A stretch of 33,202 bases of DNA from Synergistaceae bacterium (GCA_017446055.1 JAFSRQ010000019.1:1-33202); one strand, 5' to 3'; shown: positions 15,513-24,427, counted from the first letter of the stretch. Made by a program: numbers and translations. Notes: generated by a model from the letters alone, not told the origin.

Positions 15513-18500
15513 TTGAACCGTAATATCATTCAGCAGTACCTCGGCCGCAGTGTCGAGATTATGTTAATGCCGGACGGACACAAAACCTCCGGCGTAATTC
15601 TCAGGTGCGAGGATGAATTTTTCACTCTTGGGAGTCCCTCTGGGGAGGCGATTTATGTTTACCCAATTGTGTGGGGAATAAATCCTCTTGCGGAACAGCC
15701 TGTGATCCCTCCAGTGCCCGCTGTCAATTCTCAGCCGATCGCATATGCCCCTCAGACAGCTGCAGCCTCAGTCCCGGCAAAAGCTGAAGACACCCCGCCC
15801 TCATTCACCGATGAGCTTGAAGCCTGCTATGATGACCTTGACGCGAAATCGGACAGCTACATCCTCAACACTGATTACGTCCGCAAGTTCAGGAAAGACA
15901 GAATGGACAGAGTGCAGACCGTTCTGGAGAGCATCCTGACGAAGTACGACTATGCTGTGAGGGTTCACGAGGACAGGCCGTATTCCATGCGCATGAGGCA
16001 GATACTTGACGAGGCGAAAAATTTATGGCGGTCCAACCAGACCAACATAGCAGCGTCAGAAATTTACGGCTTTGTTCTTTACCTTATGGGGGAAAACTCA
16101 AGGAGCGTGAAGACTTACATGAACATTCACGATTTCCGCGCGGCCTTCACAGCGTCAACATCAGCAGCGTCAAGAATGTTAGCCGCCGCCTGCCTCATAG
16201 TCAGCGAGCCCCTGACCGTCAGGAATTTTTCCGTAATCATGAAACTTGAGCCGCCGCAGATTAACGCCCTCTTGAGGTGGACAATCAGCAGCAATGTCTT
16301 GAATAACGATTACCCGGAGGACTACAGGGAATTATGCTTCAGGTGTGTCTGCGCTGTTTCGTGGAAATTATTGGGTTATACGCCGGACTCATTCCCGGAC
16401 AAAGGAACGCTTCACTCTAAGGCTAATATTGACGCTCTCACTGAATGGTTAGAGACCCAGCCCTCAGACACGAAAATTATCGGGGACGCTCTGAGGCTGT
16501 CGGACAAAGCAAACACCGCCGTTCGCACAGAGCCGGAAAAATTCAGGAGCATAGACTGGAGGACTCAGCGTTTCGAGGGGGAATTCGACTACTTCAACCC
16601 TAACAGGGATAAGTTATACGGCTTCATCAGGTGTCCTATCCTCAAGAAGTACAATGTCCCGCTGAGGTCGGAAGGCTCAGTGTTCGTTCACATTAACCAG
16701 GTAGAAGACCGCGCATTGAGGCGGAAATTGCTGACGTGCGGAAAAATGAAGCCCATGATACGCGTAACGTTCAAGCTCGGCAACAACGTAGAAGGCCCCG
16801 CCGCCTATGACGTGAAAGAGAAAACCGAGACTCCTTCAGCACTGTCTGTAGATATGATGTCGGCATTGTCCGAGGAGGGGGAAATAGAGTTCTTCATGCG
16901 CTACAATGATCCGCCTTTCGGGAAAGTCCGCGCTAAGGATAAGACTCTCTACACGTTCAACGCGAAGAATATTACTGACCCTGCATTAGCCGTGTTCCTT
17001 GAGGTTGAGCCGTCAGCGGAAGGCTATCCTGTGAGGTTCACCAAGAGCATGAACGAGAGCGGGAAAATCCAGATACAGAACGTAGAGTCGGCAATCCCGT
17101 TCCCGGAAGAAAAATTGAAGGCATGGGAAGATTCCGGCATGATTCAGAAAGCGAAAGAACGACTCAGTGCCAATACTCACGAAGAGAAGATGAAAAGCGA
17201 GAATCTCCCGGACGTTCCCCAAGAGACAAGCCCGGAAATAGAAGAGCTTGTTTCCCGCGGATATGTCCCTCTTGGCCCTTACACGCCGGAAACGAAAGGT
17301 CTCAAGCTGTCGCACAGTCCCAATAATGCCCGCGCCAATCACAAGGCCGTGAAAGCTGAGACATTCGGAGAGCTTCCGAAGTTCCTTCAGGGAAGAATAC
17401 TCGCCATTAACATGAAGGAGAAATACGGAACGCCTTACCTCAGTGATACACATTACAGCTCCGGGCATTACAGGGAAGTCCGCGCGAACTATCTGGCAAT
17501 GGTCAGCCGCTTCAACAGTGATAATACCGCCATGACCAACGCGGAGAGGGCTGAACGCTGCTTCATCATGGCGCGTTATGTCTACAGCTTCTTCACGCTG
17601 GCAGGAGATGACGACAAGAAGCAGTACCCGGCCTCCGAGGAGGACAACATAAGGATCATGGCCTATAAGGGACTGGAATACCTGCTCTACTCACAACTTG
17701 ACGGTGCATCAAGGAACGAGGCCAATTATGACACTGCCCGGCGTTACTGCCTCCTGAAGATTGCTGACGAGATACAGGAATCCCGGCGCATTGACGAGAA
17801 CAACACGTGGCTGAGGATATATATATATTCGTATTTCGTGAACGGCCTGCGCTTTCACAGCTCTTCGGGGAAATGGTCTGCTCAGAATGTCTCGCTCTCA
17901 GGGTGCAGCCTCTTGGAGTTCAACGACTTCGGGAAATTCTTTGAGGGCCTGCTGACTCTCGCGTATGTTACCGGGGCTGACTTGCTCATTCCTACAGTGA
18001 AGGCACTGCTGCATAACCTGGAATATTCCGGGAGCCTTCTGTCTGAGCTTGGGCTTGACGCTGGCGTGTACTCACAGGAGAATGCTGACGGTGAGATTCT
18101 CGCGGCGTTCCAGAAAGCCCTTGACGGCTACAACAAGAGTGATGAGCTGATACAGGACGCGGAAGTGAAGCTGTCGCCCGAAATACTGCGGATACTCAGC
18201 GTGCAGAATATGATAGTCCGCCTCATGAAGGATGAGTTAGGGAGGATACTCAAGGCTTCCCCGGAGAATCTCGATGAGGCACTGAAGAAGGCCAATCCCA
18301 TGCTTGCATCGGAGGAATATGTGAACTCGCTGGAGAAGACGAAGCGCAAGTACAATCCTGACGCGGGGCTTCTTGACGTTCTGCCGATAAACGCGCTCGG
18401 AGCTGTGATGCGGCAGTACTGGAACGAATGCTTCGGGGCGTATTTCGGCGGCAAGCCCTACGCATCATACTGGAAGGACAAGTTCGCCAAACTTCAGTGG

Positions 18501-18611
18501 GTGAGAGATCCTATATTCCACGCTCACCCGGAGTACATCAAGAACGAGGACATAGAAGAAGCCAAAGCTGTATGTATTGAGATTGCCAAGTACTTGGGCG
18601 GAAGGAAGTAA
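15513..18611 (+). CDS. Large unknown protein: Lsm-like, cold-shock-like and HEPN-like regions
   Basis: I do not recognise this 1032-residue family as a whole. Residues 1-55 look like an Lsm/Hfq-type small beta barrel (QQYLGRSVEIMLMPDGHKTSGVILRCEDEF, given here as one run over 15525-15630). Near 352-430, EGEFDYFNPNRDKLYGFI and SVFVHINQVEDRALRRKLL follow the cold-shock-domain plan, and a second similar copy lies near 455-525 (GEIEFFMRYNDPPFGKV, LYTFNAKNITDPAL). The middle is helical. The C-terminus (DKFAKLQWVRDPIFHAHPEYI) carries Arg998-x4-His1003, the spacing of HEPN ribonuclease motifs, in a Swt1-like setting. An RNA-binding or RNA-acting role is an inference. TTG start with AAGGAG 9 nt upstream; it follows purL by 19 nt and ends in its own terminator. 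Confidence 0.75.
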   Translation: MNRNIIQQYLGRSVEIMLMPDGHKTSGVILRCEDEFFTLGSPSGEAIYVYPIVWGINPLAEQPVIPPVPAVNSQPIAYAPQTAAASVPAKAEDTPPSFTDELEACYDDLDAKSDSYILNTDYVRKFRKDRMDRVQTVLESILTKYDYAVRVHEDRPYSMRMRQILDEAKNLWRSNQTNIAASEIYGFVLYLMGENSRSVKTYMNIHDFRAAFTASTSAASRMLAAACLIVSEPLTVRNFSVIMKLEPPQINALLRWTISSNVLNNDYPEDYRELCFRCVCAVSWKLLGYTPDSFPDKGTLHSKANIDALTEWLETQPSDTKIIGDALRLSDKANTAVRTEPEKFRSIDWRTQRFEGEFDYFNPNRDKLYGFIRCPILKKYNVPLRSEGSVFVHINQVEDRALRRKLLTCGKMKPMIRVTFKLGNNVEGPAAYDVKEKTETPSALSVDMMSALSEEGEIEFFMRYNDPPFGKVRAKDKTLYTFNAKNITDPALAVFLEVEPSAEGYPVRFTKSMNESGKIQIQNVESAIPFPEEKLKAWEDSGMIQKAKERLSANTHEEKMKSENLPDVPQETSPEIEELVSRGYVPLGPYTPETKGLKLSHSPNNARANHKAVKAETFGELPKFLQGRILAINMKEKYGTPYLSDTHYSSGHYREVRANYLAMVSRFNSDNTAMTNAERAERCFIMARYVYSFFTLAGDDDKKQYPASEEDNIRIMAYKGLEYLLYSQLDGASRNEANYDTARRYCLLKIADEIQESRRIDENNTWLRIYIYSYFVNGLRFHSSSGKWSAQNVSLSGCSLLEFNDFGKFFEGLLTLAYVTGADLLIPTVKALLHNLEYSGSLLSELGLDAGVYSQENADGEILAAFQKALDGYNKSDELIQDAEVKLSPEILRILSVQNMIVRLMKDELGRILKASPENLDEALKKANPMLASEEYVNSLEKTKRKYNPDAGLLDVLPINALGAVMRQYWNECFGAYFGGKPYASYWKDKFAKLQWVRDPIFHAHPEYIKNEDIEEAKAVCIEIAKYLGGRK

Positions 18612-18624
18612 GGACACCTGAAAC

Positions 18625-18660
18625 TTTCCCGGTCTTTTTCGCGAGGCCGGGAATTTTTTT
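18625..18660 (+). terminator. Rho-independent terminator after the 1032-aa gene
   Basis: TTCCCGG and CCGGGAA form a 7-bp stem (loop of 14 nt) followed by seven T at 18654-18660, 14 nt after the stop codon. Confidence 0.8.
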
Positions 18661-19020
18661 GCTGTTACGGAAGTGAACCATTCACCGAATATGTCATCAC
18701 GGACGCACTAGCCAGCAAACAGCACCTGTAGCAATAGGATTGTCTCAGTCTGTAACATCATGGCCGGGAATTTCTGCCGTTACGGAAGCAGCCCGTTCAC
18801 CGAATAGTCATCACGGATGTACTAGTCAGCAAACCGCACCTGTAGCAATAGGATTGTCTCTGTCGGTAACATCATAGCCGGGTATTTTTGCTGTTACGGA
18901 AGCAGGCCGTTCACCGAATATGTCATCACGGACGCACTAGCCAGCAAACCGCACCTGTAGCAATGGGATTGTCTCAGTCTGTAACATCATGGCCGGGTAT
19001 TTTTGCCGTTACGGAAGCAG
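18661..19020. repeat. Tandem ~115-bp repeats (three units plus a partial fourth)
   Basis: Units start at 18661, 18776, 18890 and 19005 (each GCYGTTACGGAAG), so the period is 114-115 bp. The last partial unit runs into the 3' end of the permease gene. Each unit contains a degraded copy of that gene's final 60 nt, including CGGCCTGCTTCCGTAAC with its stop codon. Each unit boundary also holds a conserved hairpin: GTAAC, bulge ATCAT, GGC, loop, GCC, GTTAC. No gene lies between 18612 and 19008. Confidence 0.88.
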
Positions 19021-19917
19021 GCCGACAGCCAGCCCATTCACCAGAGAATATATCATCACAAACGCCAGATACCCCGCGAATTTCCAGCCGGGCAGAACTA
19101 TCTTCATCGCGCCCAAGTTCGTTATCTTCGTTGCAGGCCCGGTAATCATGAATGCACTTGCGCTCGCCATGCTCATACCGTCAGCAAGCCACATCTGAAG
19201 CAGGGGTATAGTCCCTCCTCCGCAGGCGTATAACGGCACTCCCACAGTCGCGGCCATGAGGACACCGAAGCCGTTTTTGCGCCCGAAAAGCCTCGCGAAT
19301 GACTCCGCCGGAACGTAGCGCATGAACAGAGCCGTCAGCAAAATTCCCGCGAGAAACCACGGGCCTGTTGCGCGAACATTGCGGCCAAAGTTCTTGATGT
19401 AGCGCACAAAAATGTTGGGATGTGTATCACGATTCGATGACTCCCAGAAGCCCGTGAACGAGAAGAACGGATGCCCTGTGATTCTGGTGTAGACGTTGAC
19501 GGCAAGCCCCGCGCAAATTCCGCACGCGAAGCACGAAATCACACGCACAGCCAGAGCCGTAGCACCCAGAGCAGAGCTGTACACTATGAGCTGCGGGTTG
19601 AGGAGGATTGATGCCATCATGAAGGACGCAAGCCAGTCCTCGCGCATTCCCTTTTCGCTGAAAGACGCGGCGATGGGAATTGTCCCGTACATGCACAGTG
19701 GCGATGCTATGCCGAGTATACATGCCGGGACGATTCCGAACAGGCTCCACCTTCTGCCGTTCATGGCCGCGAAGAGTGAGTGAATCTTCTGCTTGCCGAA
19801 AACTGACACGAACGAGCCTATAGCCATCCCCGCCAGCCAGTAAGCATAAATCTGCTCAAGCTGGAGGGTGAAGTAGTACCAGAGATATATGAACTCCCTG
19901 CGTAGAATGCTAGTCAA
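19009..19917 (-). CDS. ArsP/YraQ-type permease (DUF318 family)
   Basis: About 302 residues of a polytopic membrane protein. The sequence fits the ArsP_1 permease family (PF03773): LACILGIASPLCMYGTIPIA-like segment near 19690-19740, SFMMASILLNPQLIVY, then GVPLYACGGGTIPLLQMW and ASAFMITGPATKITNLGAM with the conserved Cys and PxTK-like parts. Known relatives export organoarsenicals or have unknown cargo. The start is TTG 19917, overlapping the upstream DUF362 stop by 8 nt. It lacks a clear ribosome site, so translational coupling is likely. Its 3' end is the source of the tandem repeats that follow it. Confidence 0.82.
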   Translation of the reverse strand: MTSILRREFIYLWYYFTLQLEQIYAYWLAGMAIGSFVSVFGKQKIHSLFAAMNGRRWSLFGIVPACILGIASPLCMYGTIPIAASFSEKGMREDWLASFMMASILLNPQLIVYSSALGATALAVRVISCFACGICAGLAVNVYTRITGHPFFSFTGFWESSNRDTHPNIFVRYIKNFGRNVRATGPWFLAGILLTALFMRYVPAESFARLFGRKNGFGVLMAATVGVPLYACGGGTIPLLQMWLADGMSMASASAFMITGPATKITNLGAMKIVLPGWKFAGYLAFVMIYSLVNGLAVGLLP

Positions 19918-20863
19918 TGTTCACAAGGTCGTATTCGCGTGAACCGAAGCCGATTGCCGACGCGTGCTCAAGGATATGAATCCCGTGTTGAGCTTCCATT
20001 CTCTTGATTAGCGATGCGCCGTCGGGAGCCTTGTACACCAAGTCAACACATGCCTGATCCAGCGCAACAGGGTCAAGCGAGCCGAGAATGCCTATGTCGT
20101 GCATGTCGGGGGCTACCGGGTTCCCGTCGCAATCACAGTCAACCGAAAGATGATTCATGACACTGATGTACATTATGCGCTGGCCGTTGCCGAGTGAATC
20201 TGAGACCGCTTTAGCCGCTTCAGCCATTGACTCAAGGAACTCGTCCTGATTTTTTGCTATCTGGTTGTCGTACCATATAGAGCCGGATTCCCTTGTGCCC
20301 GCCGTGTGGATTATGACCTTGCCCCTTGATGACGCTATCCCTATTGAAATATTCTTGAGTGCGCCGCCGAAGCCTCCCATTGCGTGGCCCTTGAAGTGTG
20401 AGAGCACCAGCACAAAATCATAGTTCTTGAAGTGTGAGCCGACAGCGTCAAACTTGAGGTGCTTGATGCCGTTTCCTGTTACGGGAAGCTCAATGTCGCC
20501 TTCCTCGTCCATGATGTCAACCTTGGCGATTGCATTGAAGCCGTGATCCTCGATGACTTGGCGGTGAAGGGCGGTGCTTGCGCGTGAGCCTCCGTAGGCT
20601 GTGTTGCACTCGACTATTGTCCCGTCAACCTTCTGGACTAAGTCCTTGATGAGGGCGGGCGAGAGGTAGTGAGTGTTGCCTGCCTCGCCTGTGCTGAGTT
20701 TCACGGCGACTTTCCCGGAAGCCTGGCGGCCTAATGCGTTGTAGACGGCCATTAACCCGGCGGGGGATATGTCCTTCGTGAAGAATACCTGCGGCGCGGC
20801 GTATGATGCTGCTGCGAATGCGAGTGTGAATATTGCGGTGAGAATTATTGCTGAACGCTTCAT
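19910..20863 (-). CDS. Exported DUF362 domain protein
   Basis: A 317-residue DUF362 protein. Residues 1-22 form a signal peptide (MKRSAIILTAIFTLAFAAASYA), so it acts outside the cytoplasm, which is less usual for this ferredoxin-associated family. Family features are CNTAYGGSRASTALHR, the FVLVLSHFKGHAMGGFGGALKNISIGIAS block (20340-20430) and SLDPVALDQACVDLV. There is no CxxCxxC ferredoxin part, but DCDCDGNP may bind metal. AGGAGG is 8 nt before the ATG. TTGACG at 20923-20928 with a weak TGTACC 17 nt later may be its promoter. It is coupled to the permease; a shared role in metal or metalloid handling is inference. Confidence 0.85.
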   Translation of the reverse strand: MKRSAIILTAIFTLAFAAASYAAPQVFFTKDISPAGLMAVYNALGRQASGKVAVKLSTGEAGNTHYLSPALIKDLVQKVDGTIVECNTAYGGSRASTALHRQVIEDHGFNAIAKVDIMDEEGDIELPVTGNGIKHLKFDAVGSHFKNYDFVLVLSHFKGHAMGGFGGALKNISIGIASSRGKVIIHTAGTRESGSIWYDNQIAKNQDEFLESMAEAAKAVSDSLGNGQRIMYISVMNHLSVDCDCDGNPVAPDMHDIGILGSLDPVALDQACVDLVYKAPDGASLIKRMEAQHGIHILEHASAIGFGSREYDLVNID

Positions 20864-20934
20864 GTTCTGTGCCTCCTGTTGTGATTGGGATACTGGGAGG
20901 GTACACGCTGAAGCGGGGTTTACGTCAAGGGGGA

Positions 20935-21528
20935 TTATACGGTGCGGTAAAACTGTATGAGTTCCTCGCGGGGTGAATTGGGGTCGCTGATGAGGTGGAA
21001 GCCGTTGCGTGTGTAGAAGTCTATGAGGCCGGGCGCGTTCTCTGCGTCAAGGAAGGCTATCATTCCGCCGGCCATGTACTGTATCCTGCGTATAGTGTCT
21101 AATGACGTCCCAAGAAGTTCATTGCCTGAAATCATGTTGTTGATACCGTCCGTGTAGTTCTTGCCTAACTGCGCGATTAGATACCCTGCCGCTGAATATG
21201 TCTGCGTATTCCTGTCAAACCTTGCGACCCGCTCAATCTTGCGCCTGATTGTGTTGCTGGGAATGTCCTTCACTCCGATTTCCAGCGGCTTCACTGTCAG
21301 CGCAAAATATCCCGCGACAAGACCGGGTATATCTCTTGACATAACTAGATAGGTTACTGATTGCTGCTTCTTGGTGAACTCCACCGCGCTGTTCTTGAGG
21401 AATCTCTCGATGTCTGGATTACTGGGGCAGGTGAACGAGGAGACAGCTCTGGCTAAAATTTGTCTGTCGTCCTCATTCTTGCTCTCAATATAACGCCTGA
21501 TGTTTACGCTGTAAAAACGGTTAATCAT
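20935..21528 (-). CDS. GNAT-fold acetyltransferase, probable toxin of a TA pair
   Basis: About 197 residues. SFTCPSNPDIERFLKNSAVEFTKKQQSVTYLVMS and GLVAGYFALT match the front of GNAT toxins, and SAAGYLIAQLGKNY plus GNELLGTSLDTIRRIQYMAGG match the acetyl-CoA and core strands; FYTRNGFHLI is the typical C-terminal GNAT motif. Known toxins of this kind acetylate aminoacyl-tRNA. ATG 21528 is chosen over TTG 21537 because GGAAGG lies 10 nt before it. It overlaps the end of the small upstream gene by 8 nt, the usual order of antitoxin then toxin. Confidence 0.75.
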   Translation of the reverse strand: MINRFYSVNIRRYIESKNEDDRQILARAVSSFTCPSNPDIERFLKNSAVEFTKKQQSVTYLVMSRDIPGLVAGYFALTVKPLEIGVKDIPSNTIRRKIERVARFDRNTQTYSAAGYLIAQLGKNYTDGINNMISGNELLGTSLDTIRRIQYMAGGMIAFLDAENAPGLIDFYTRNGFHLISDPNSPREELIQFYRTV

Positions 21529-21751
21529 TCTCGACAAGCCTTCCTTCCCTTATGACAAGTTTCCCTTCATGTAACCTTTTCATGTTCTCAACGCCTGCCC
21601 TGAGTATCCTCCATGCTTCTTCAGGGTCAGTAATCTCTACAGCGTTGCTTTCAGGAATCGGCATCGGTTCAGCATCGAGCATCTTTACGAAATTCTCAAC
21701 CTCAACCGGCCCTTCTATAGTGAACGTTTTGAATATGCTTGACGTAGCCAT
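21521..21751 (-). CDS. Small probable antitoxin
   Basis: A 76-residue acidic protein (FKTFTIEGPVEVENFVKMLDAE, ITDPEEAWRILRAG). It does not look like the usual ribbon-helix-helix DUF1778 antitoxin, but its size, its position before and overlap with the GNAT gene, and its own promoter fit an antitoxin. AAGGAG is 10 nt before ATG 21751. Confidence 0.6.
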   Translation of the reverse strand: MATSSIFKTFTIEGPVEVENFVKMLDAEPMPIPESNAVEITDPEEAWRILRAGVENMKRLHEGKLVIREGRLVEND

Positions 21752-21779
21752 GAATTTACATCTCCTTTCTGACCGAATA

Positions 21780-21788
21780 ATTATAGCA
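21780..21788 (-). promoter_or_regulatory. Extended -10 for the TA pair
   Basis: TGCTATAAT on the minus strand (TATAAT at 21785-21780) lies 28 nt before the antitoxin ATG, in the 67-nt divergent gap to the citG-like gene. Confidence 0.5.
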
Positions 21789-21818
21789 GAGTAAAATACA
21801 GCCGGAGATGACCCAACC

Positions 21819-22715
21819 ATGAACGAAGTGTACATATTCAACACAGCAAAGTCAGCCGTGAAATCAATAATCCTGACAGCCTCAGTTTACCCCAAGCCCG
21901 GACTGATCACCCCAATAGACAGCAGCGCGCTTGACGGAACAGAATACCCTGCGCTTCTGGACGCGGCAATGTCATTGTTCCAGTGCTTCATCAACCTGGC
22001 TTCAGCAGGAGCGGACACAGAGTCCCTCAAGCCCACCGACGCATTCACCATCCTGAAATCACCCGGCAGAATCGGCAGCAACGACTCACTCACGGCCACG
22101 CGGGGAAAACTCGCCATGAAGGGACATGTGCTGTGCATGGGCTTGCTTTGCGCGGCGGCGGGGAAGCTCATATCACAGAAGCGCATACTCACTCCCGGAG
22201 CACTGACCCTCACAGCCTCGGCATTCGCTCAGGGTATAGCATCGCGGGAACTGTGGCCTCTCACTGACACGGGAGGGCTGAAGGTTCTTACGGCGGGGGA
22301 GAAAGCATACATGTCATACGGCCTCGAAGGCTGCCGGGGAGAAGCAGAGCAGGGGTATATTCAGACAATGAAGGCGGCTGAGACTCTCCGCAAACTTGAG
22401 GCTATGCACGGTCATCTTGCACTGAGGGAGAGACTGACTCATACGCTGGTAACGGTAATTGCGGAAAACCAAGACACTGATATTGCCGGGCGTATGGGTA
22501 TCGGCGAGCTTATGCGGGTTCAGGATGAGGCTAAAAGAGTCCTTGAGGCGGGCGGAATGCTCACCCCCGAAGGCACTGCGGCTGTTCTGGATTTCGACAG
22601 GGCTGTGCGTTCGAGGGGAGTCTCTCCCAATGGCAGCGGCGTGATTCTTGCGTGTGCTGTGCTTGTCTCGGAGCTGGTGAAGATGAAGCTGACCCGTTCA
22701 GGCTATGACGAGTGA
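21819..22715 (+). CDS. citG: CitG-like triphosphoribosyl-dephospho-CoA synthase family protein
   Basis: A 298-residue protein of the CitG/MdcB family, which makes the prosthetic-group precursor of citrate or malonate lyase from ATP and dephospho-CoA. Visible family parts are the N-terminal VYPKPGLITP with the following Asp, the SPGRIGSND and LAMKGHVLCMGLLCAAAG region, SYGLEGCRGEAEQGY (nucleotide-binding motif) and the C-terminal SPNGSGVILACAVLV, which stands for the usual SPGGxADLLA. No citrate-lyase genes (citDEF) lie nearby. GGAGA is 10 nt before the ATG. The gene converges on the glycan cluster and overlaps the end of the PP-loop gene by 13 nt. Confidence 0.8.
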   Translation: MNEVYIFNTAKSAVKSIILTASVYPKPGLITPIDSSALDGTEYPALLDAAMSLFQCFINLASAGADTESLKPTDAFTILKSPGRIGSNDSLTATRGKLAMKGHVLCMGLLCAAAGKLISQKRILTPGALTLTASAFAQGIASRELWPLTDTGGLKVLTAGEKAYMSYGLEGCRGEAEQGYIQTMKAAETLRKLEAMHGHLALRERLTHTLVTVIAENQDTDIAGRMGIGELMRVQDEAKRVLEAGGMLTPEGTAAVLDFDRAVRSRGVSPNGSGVILACAVLVSELVKMKLTRSGYDE

Positions 22716-23895
22716 TTATGCTTAATGCGACTCTTCAAGGACTCATAGCGTTTCCTGCCGATGATTCTGCGGAGGGCTTTCTTTGCGAGTCCGGCCATGC
22801 GGAAGGGCAGAAGGTACAGCCAAGCCACAGGGTATGAGGGAAGCCTAAGACCATGAGACCGTGCGAGGTTGTAGTTGTCCAGCTTGTGAGCGTCAGTATA
22901 CTTGCTGACGACTACATCACACTTGTTCCTGAAAGAGTGCCGCCTGTAGGTGTCAAGGTCAAACACTCCGGCGAAATCATCCAGCCTGCAGAGAGCCTCA
23001 AGCGCAAATAACGTTCTGAGGCATTTTTTGCACTGTGAGCAGTTTTTCGCGCTGTCTGTAACGTCTGAGTACAGGCCGCAAACATTCAGGTATTTCCGGG
23101 TTATGTCCCATGAGGCTATGCGTTCGGTCTTGGCGTTGCGCTCGTACTGGCTGCCGTCAATAATCAGCTCGAGGCGTTCTGTGCGTATGAGCGGAACAGA
23201 ATATGACTCGGAATATGCCGCAAAGTCAGTATCATGCTTGCTCCGTCCGAATGTCTCAAGCTCTCTGTAACTGTAGCAGCTTGACACGTAATATCTCCTG
23301 ACCGCCCGCCCAAGTCCCAGTACGCATGACCATATCGCGAGGTAACCTGCTTTGCCGTTGCCGGGGTCGTTGGCTTGGTACGTGAATGCCCGCAGGTTTG
23401 TATCGACTTGGTATATCGGCAGGCCAAGCTCATCCGCGCATCTCTTGTTCATGTTGTACCTTTCCATGTAGAGAGCGCGTGATTTGTCGCTGAATGTCCC
23501 GTGAGTCCCGCAGTTGAAGAAGAACAGCCCGTTCACCCTATAATCCGGGTCATCCTCCATCACATAGCGGTCGTATATCGTTGTGAGTGAGTCCACCCCG
23601 CAGGATATTCCCGTGCCTATGACGCTCTGATTCCCGGCGGCCTCAGCGAACCCGTCAGCAGTAACATTGACCCTCGACAAGTCCGGGCTGAAGTCGCACA
23701 GTATACGCTGAAGGTAATTCATGATGTTCTTGTACAGACGCTTCGAGACGTTCCCGTGAATGTGGAGGTCCTGCTTGAAGTACATCGCCAGATACAGCGG
23801 GACTAACACGAACGCGTCGTACACGTCATCCGCGAGCATGTGTGCGTTCTCGTCCTTCACCGCAAGCCAAATTACTGGCTCAAGACTAGGCAATA
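22703..23895 (-). CDS. PP-loop (ExsB-like) glycan-cluster protein, C-terminal fragment
   Basis: This frame is open from just after the G tract and carries almost all of the protein. GTGISCGVDSLTTI is a PP-loop motif (like SGGxDS) of the adenine-nucleotide alpha-hydrolase fold. NCSQCKKCLRTL is a probable zinc site. Related proteins of unknown reaction occur in polysaccharide loci. The tail is basic (KKALRRIIGRKRYESLKSRIK). As sequenced, the frame has no good start of its own: TTG at 23926 lies upstream of the tract in this frame without a ribosome site. It is the last gene of the leftward glycan cluster. Confidence 0.72.
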
Positions 23896-23907
23896 CCCCC
23901 CCCCCCC
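23896..23907 (-). repeat. Homopolymeric G12 tract (C12 on the plus strand) in the PP-loop gene
   Basis: Twelve G on the coding strand after TTGCAGATATTACGTATCA. Eleven or fourteen would fuse the ATG 23981 frame with the downstream frame and give about 425 residues. Confidence 0.9.
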
Positions 23908-23981
23908 TGATACGTAATATCTGCAACTAGCCTCGTCCAGCCGTCAGCAGACTCTTTCCTGATGTTGCTTACGTGTATCAT
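23908..23981 (-). CDS. PP-loop gene, N-terminal fragment with the real start
   Basis: ATG 23981 has AAGGAGG 8 nt upstream and overlaps the epimerase stop in an ATGA. It encodes MIHVSNIRKESADGWTRLVA then DITYQ before the G tract. With 12 G the frame runs into TAG after Ile-Ala, so the product is a peptide of about 31 residues. The long downstream frame is plainly the rest of this gene. Confidence 0.7.
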
Positions 23982-24427
23982 GATTTCTGCCTCCTTAGTG
24001 TTCTTTTTCCCTGCCTCAGAATTTCAGCGAGCGCAGGAGTGTAACGGTACAGGAAATACTTTGCCCTGTCCTTGACACCGTGAATTTCCCCCAGCGGCGT
24101 TGAAGTTCCCGCAATCCTGTCCATCTTTCCCTCGTTTGACCCTGTTATGCGCCTGAAATCATGGCCGCCCGTCAGAAACTCAGTCAGGCATCTCGTGAGT
24201 CCCTCGCGTATTGGTACGGGACGAAAATTCCTCACCGCTGAACGTATCTTGCTGTTGTCGAATATCCTGTTATACATGCGGTCATACTTCCACTGTGCTG
24301 TATCATCAATAGAGCGGTCAACATACACAATCTCCATCTCACGCCCGGTAACGTCAGCAAAAACCTTCCTGTAGACCTCGGCAATATCACCCCACTTCAT
24401 CGAGTCATCACCCGTGATGTGATACGC
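23978..24427 (-). pseudogene. NAD-dependent epimerase, C-terminal part after an in-frame TAG
   Basis: This stretch is in the same frame as the part before it and starts AYHITGDDSMKWGDI, the usual C-terminal piece of sugar-nucleotide epimerases. The first Met is at 24400 but has no ribosome site. It ends in TGA overlapping the PP-loop ATG. Confidence 0.75.

Noticed and set aside
18661..19020. CRISPR array
   Set aside because: The ~115-bp units are contiguous and alike along their whole length; there are no unique spacers and no cas genes.
18888..19233. Plus-strand frames in the tandem repeats and permease end
   Set aside because: They run through repeat units and antisense to the permease; no protein features.
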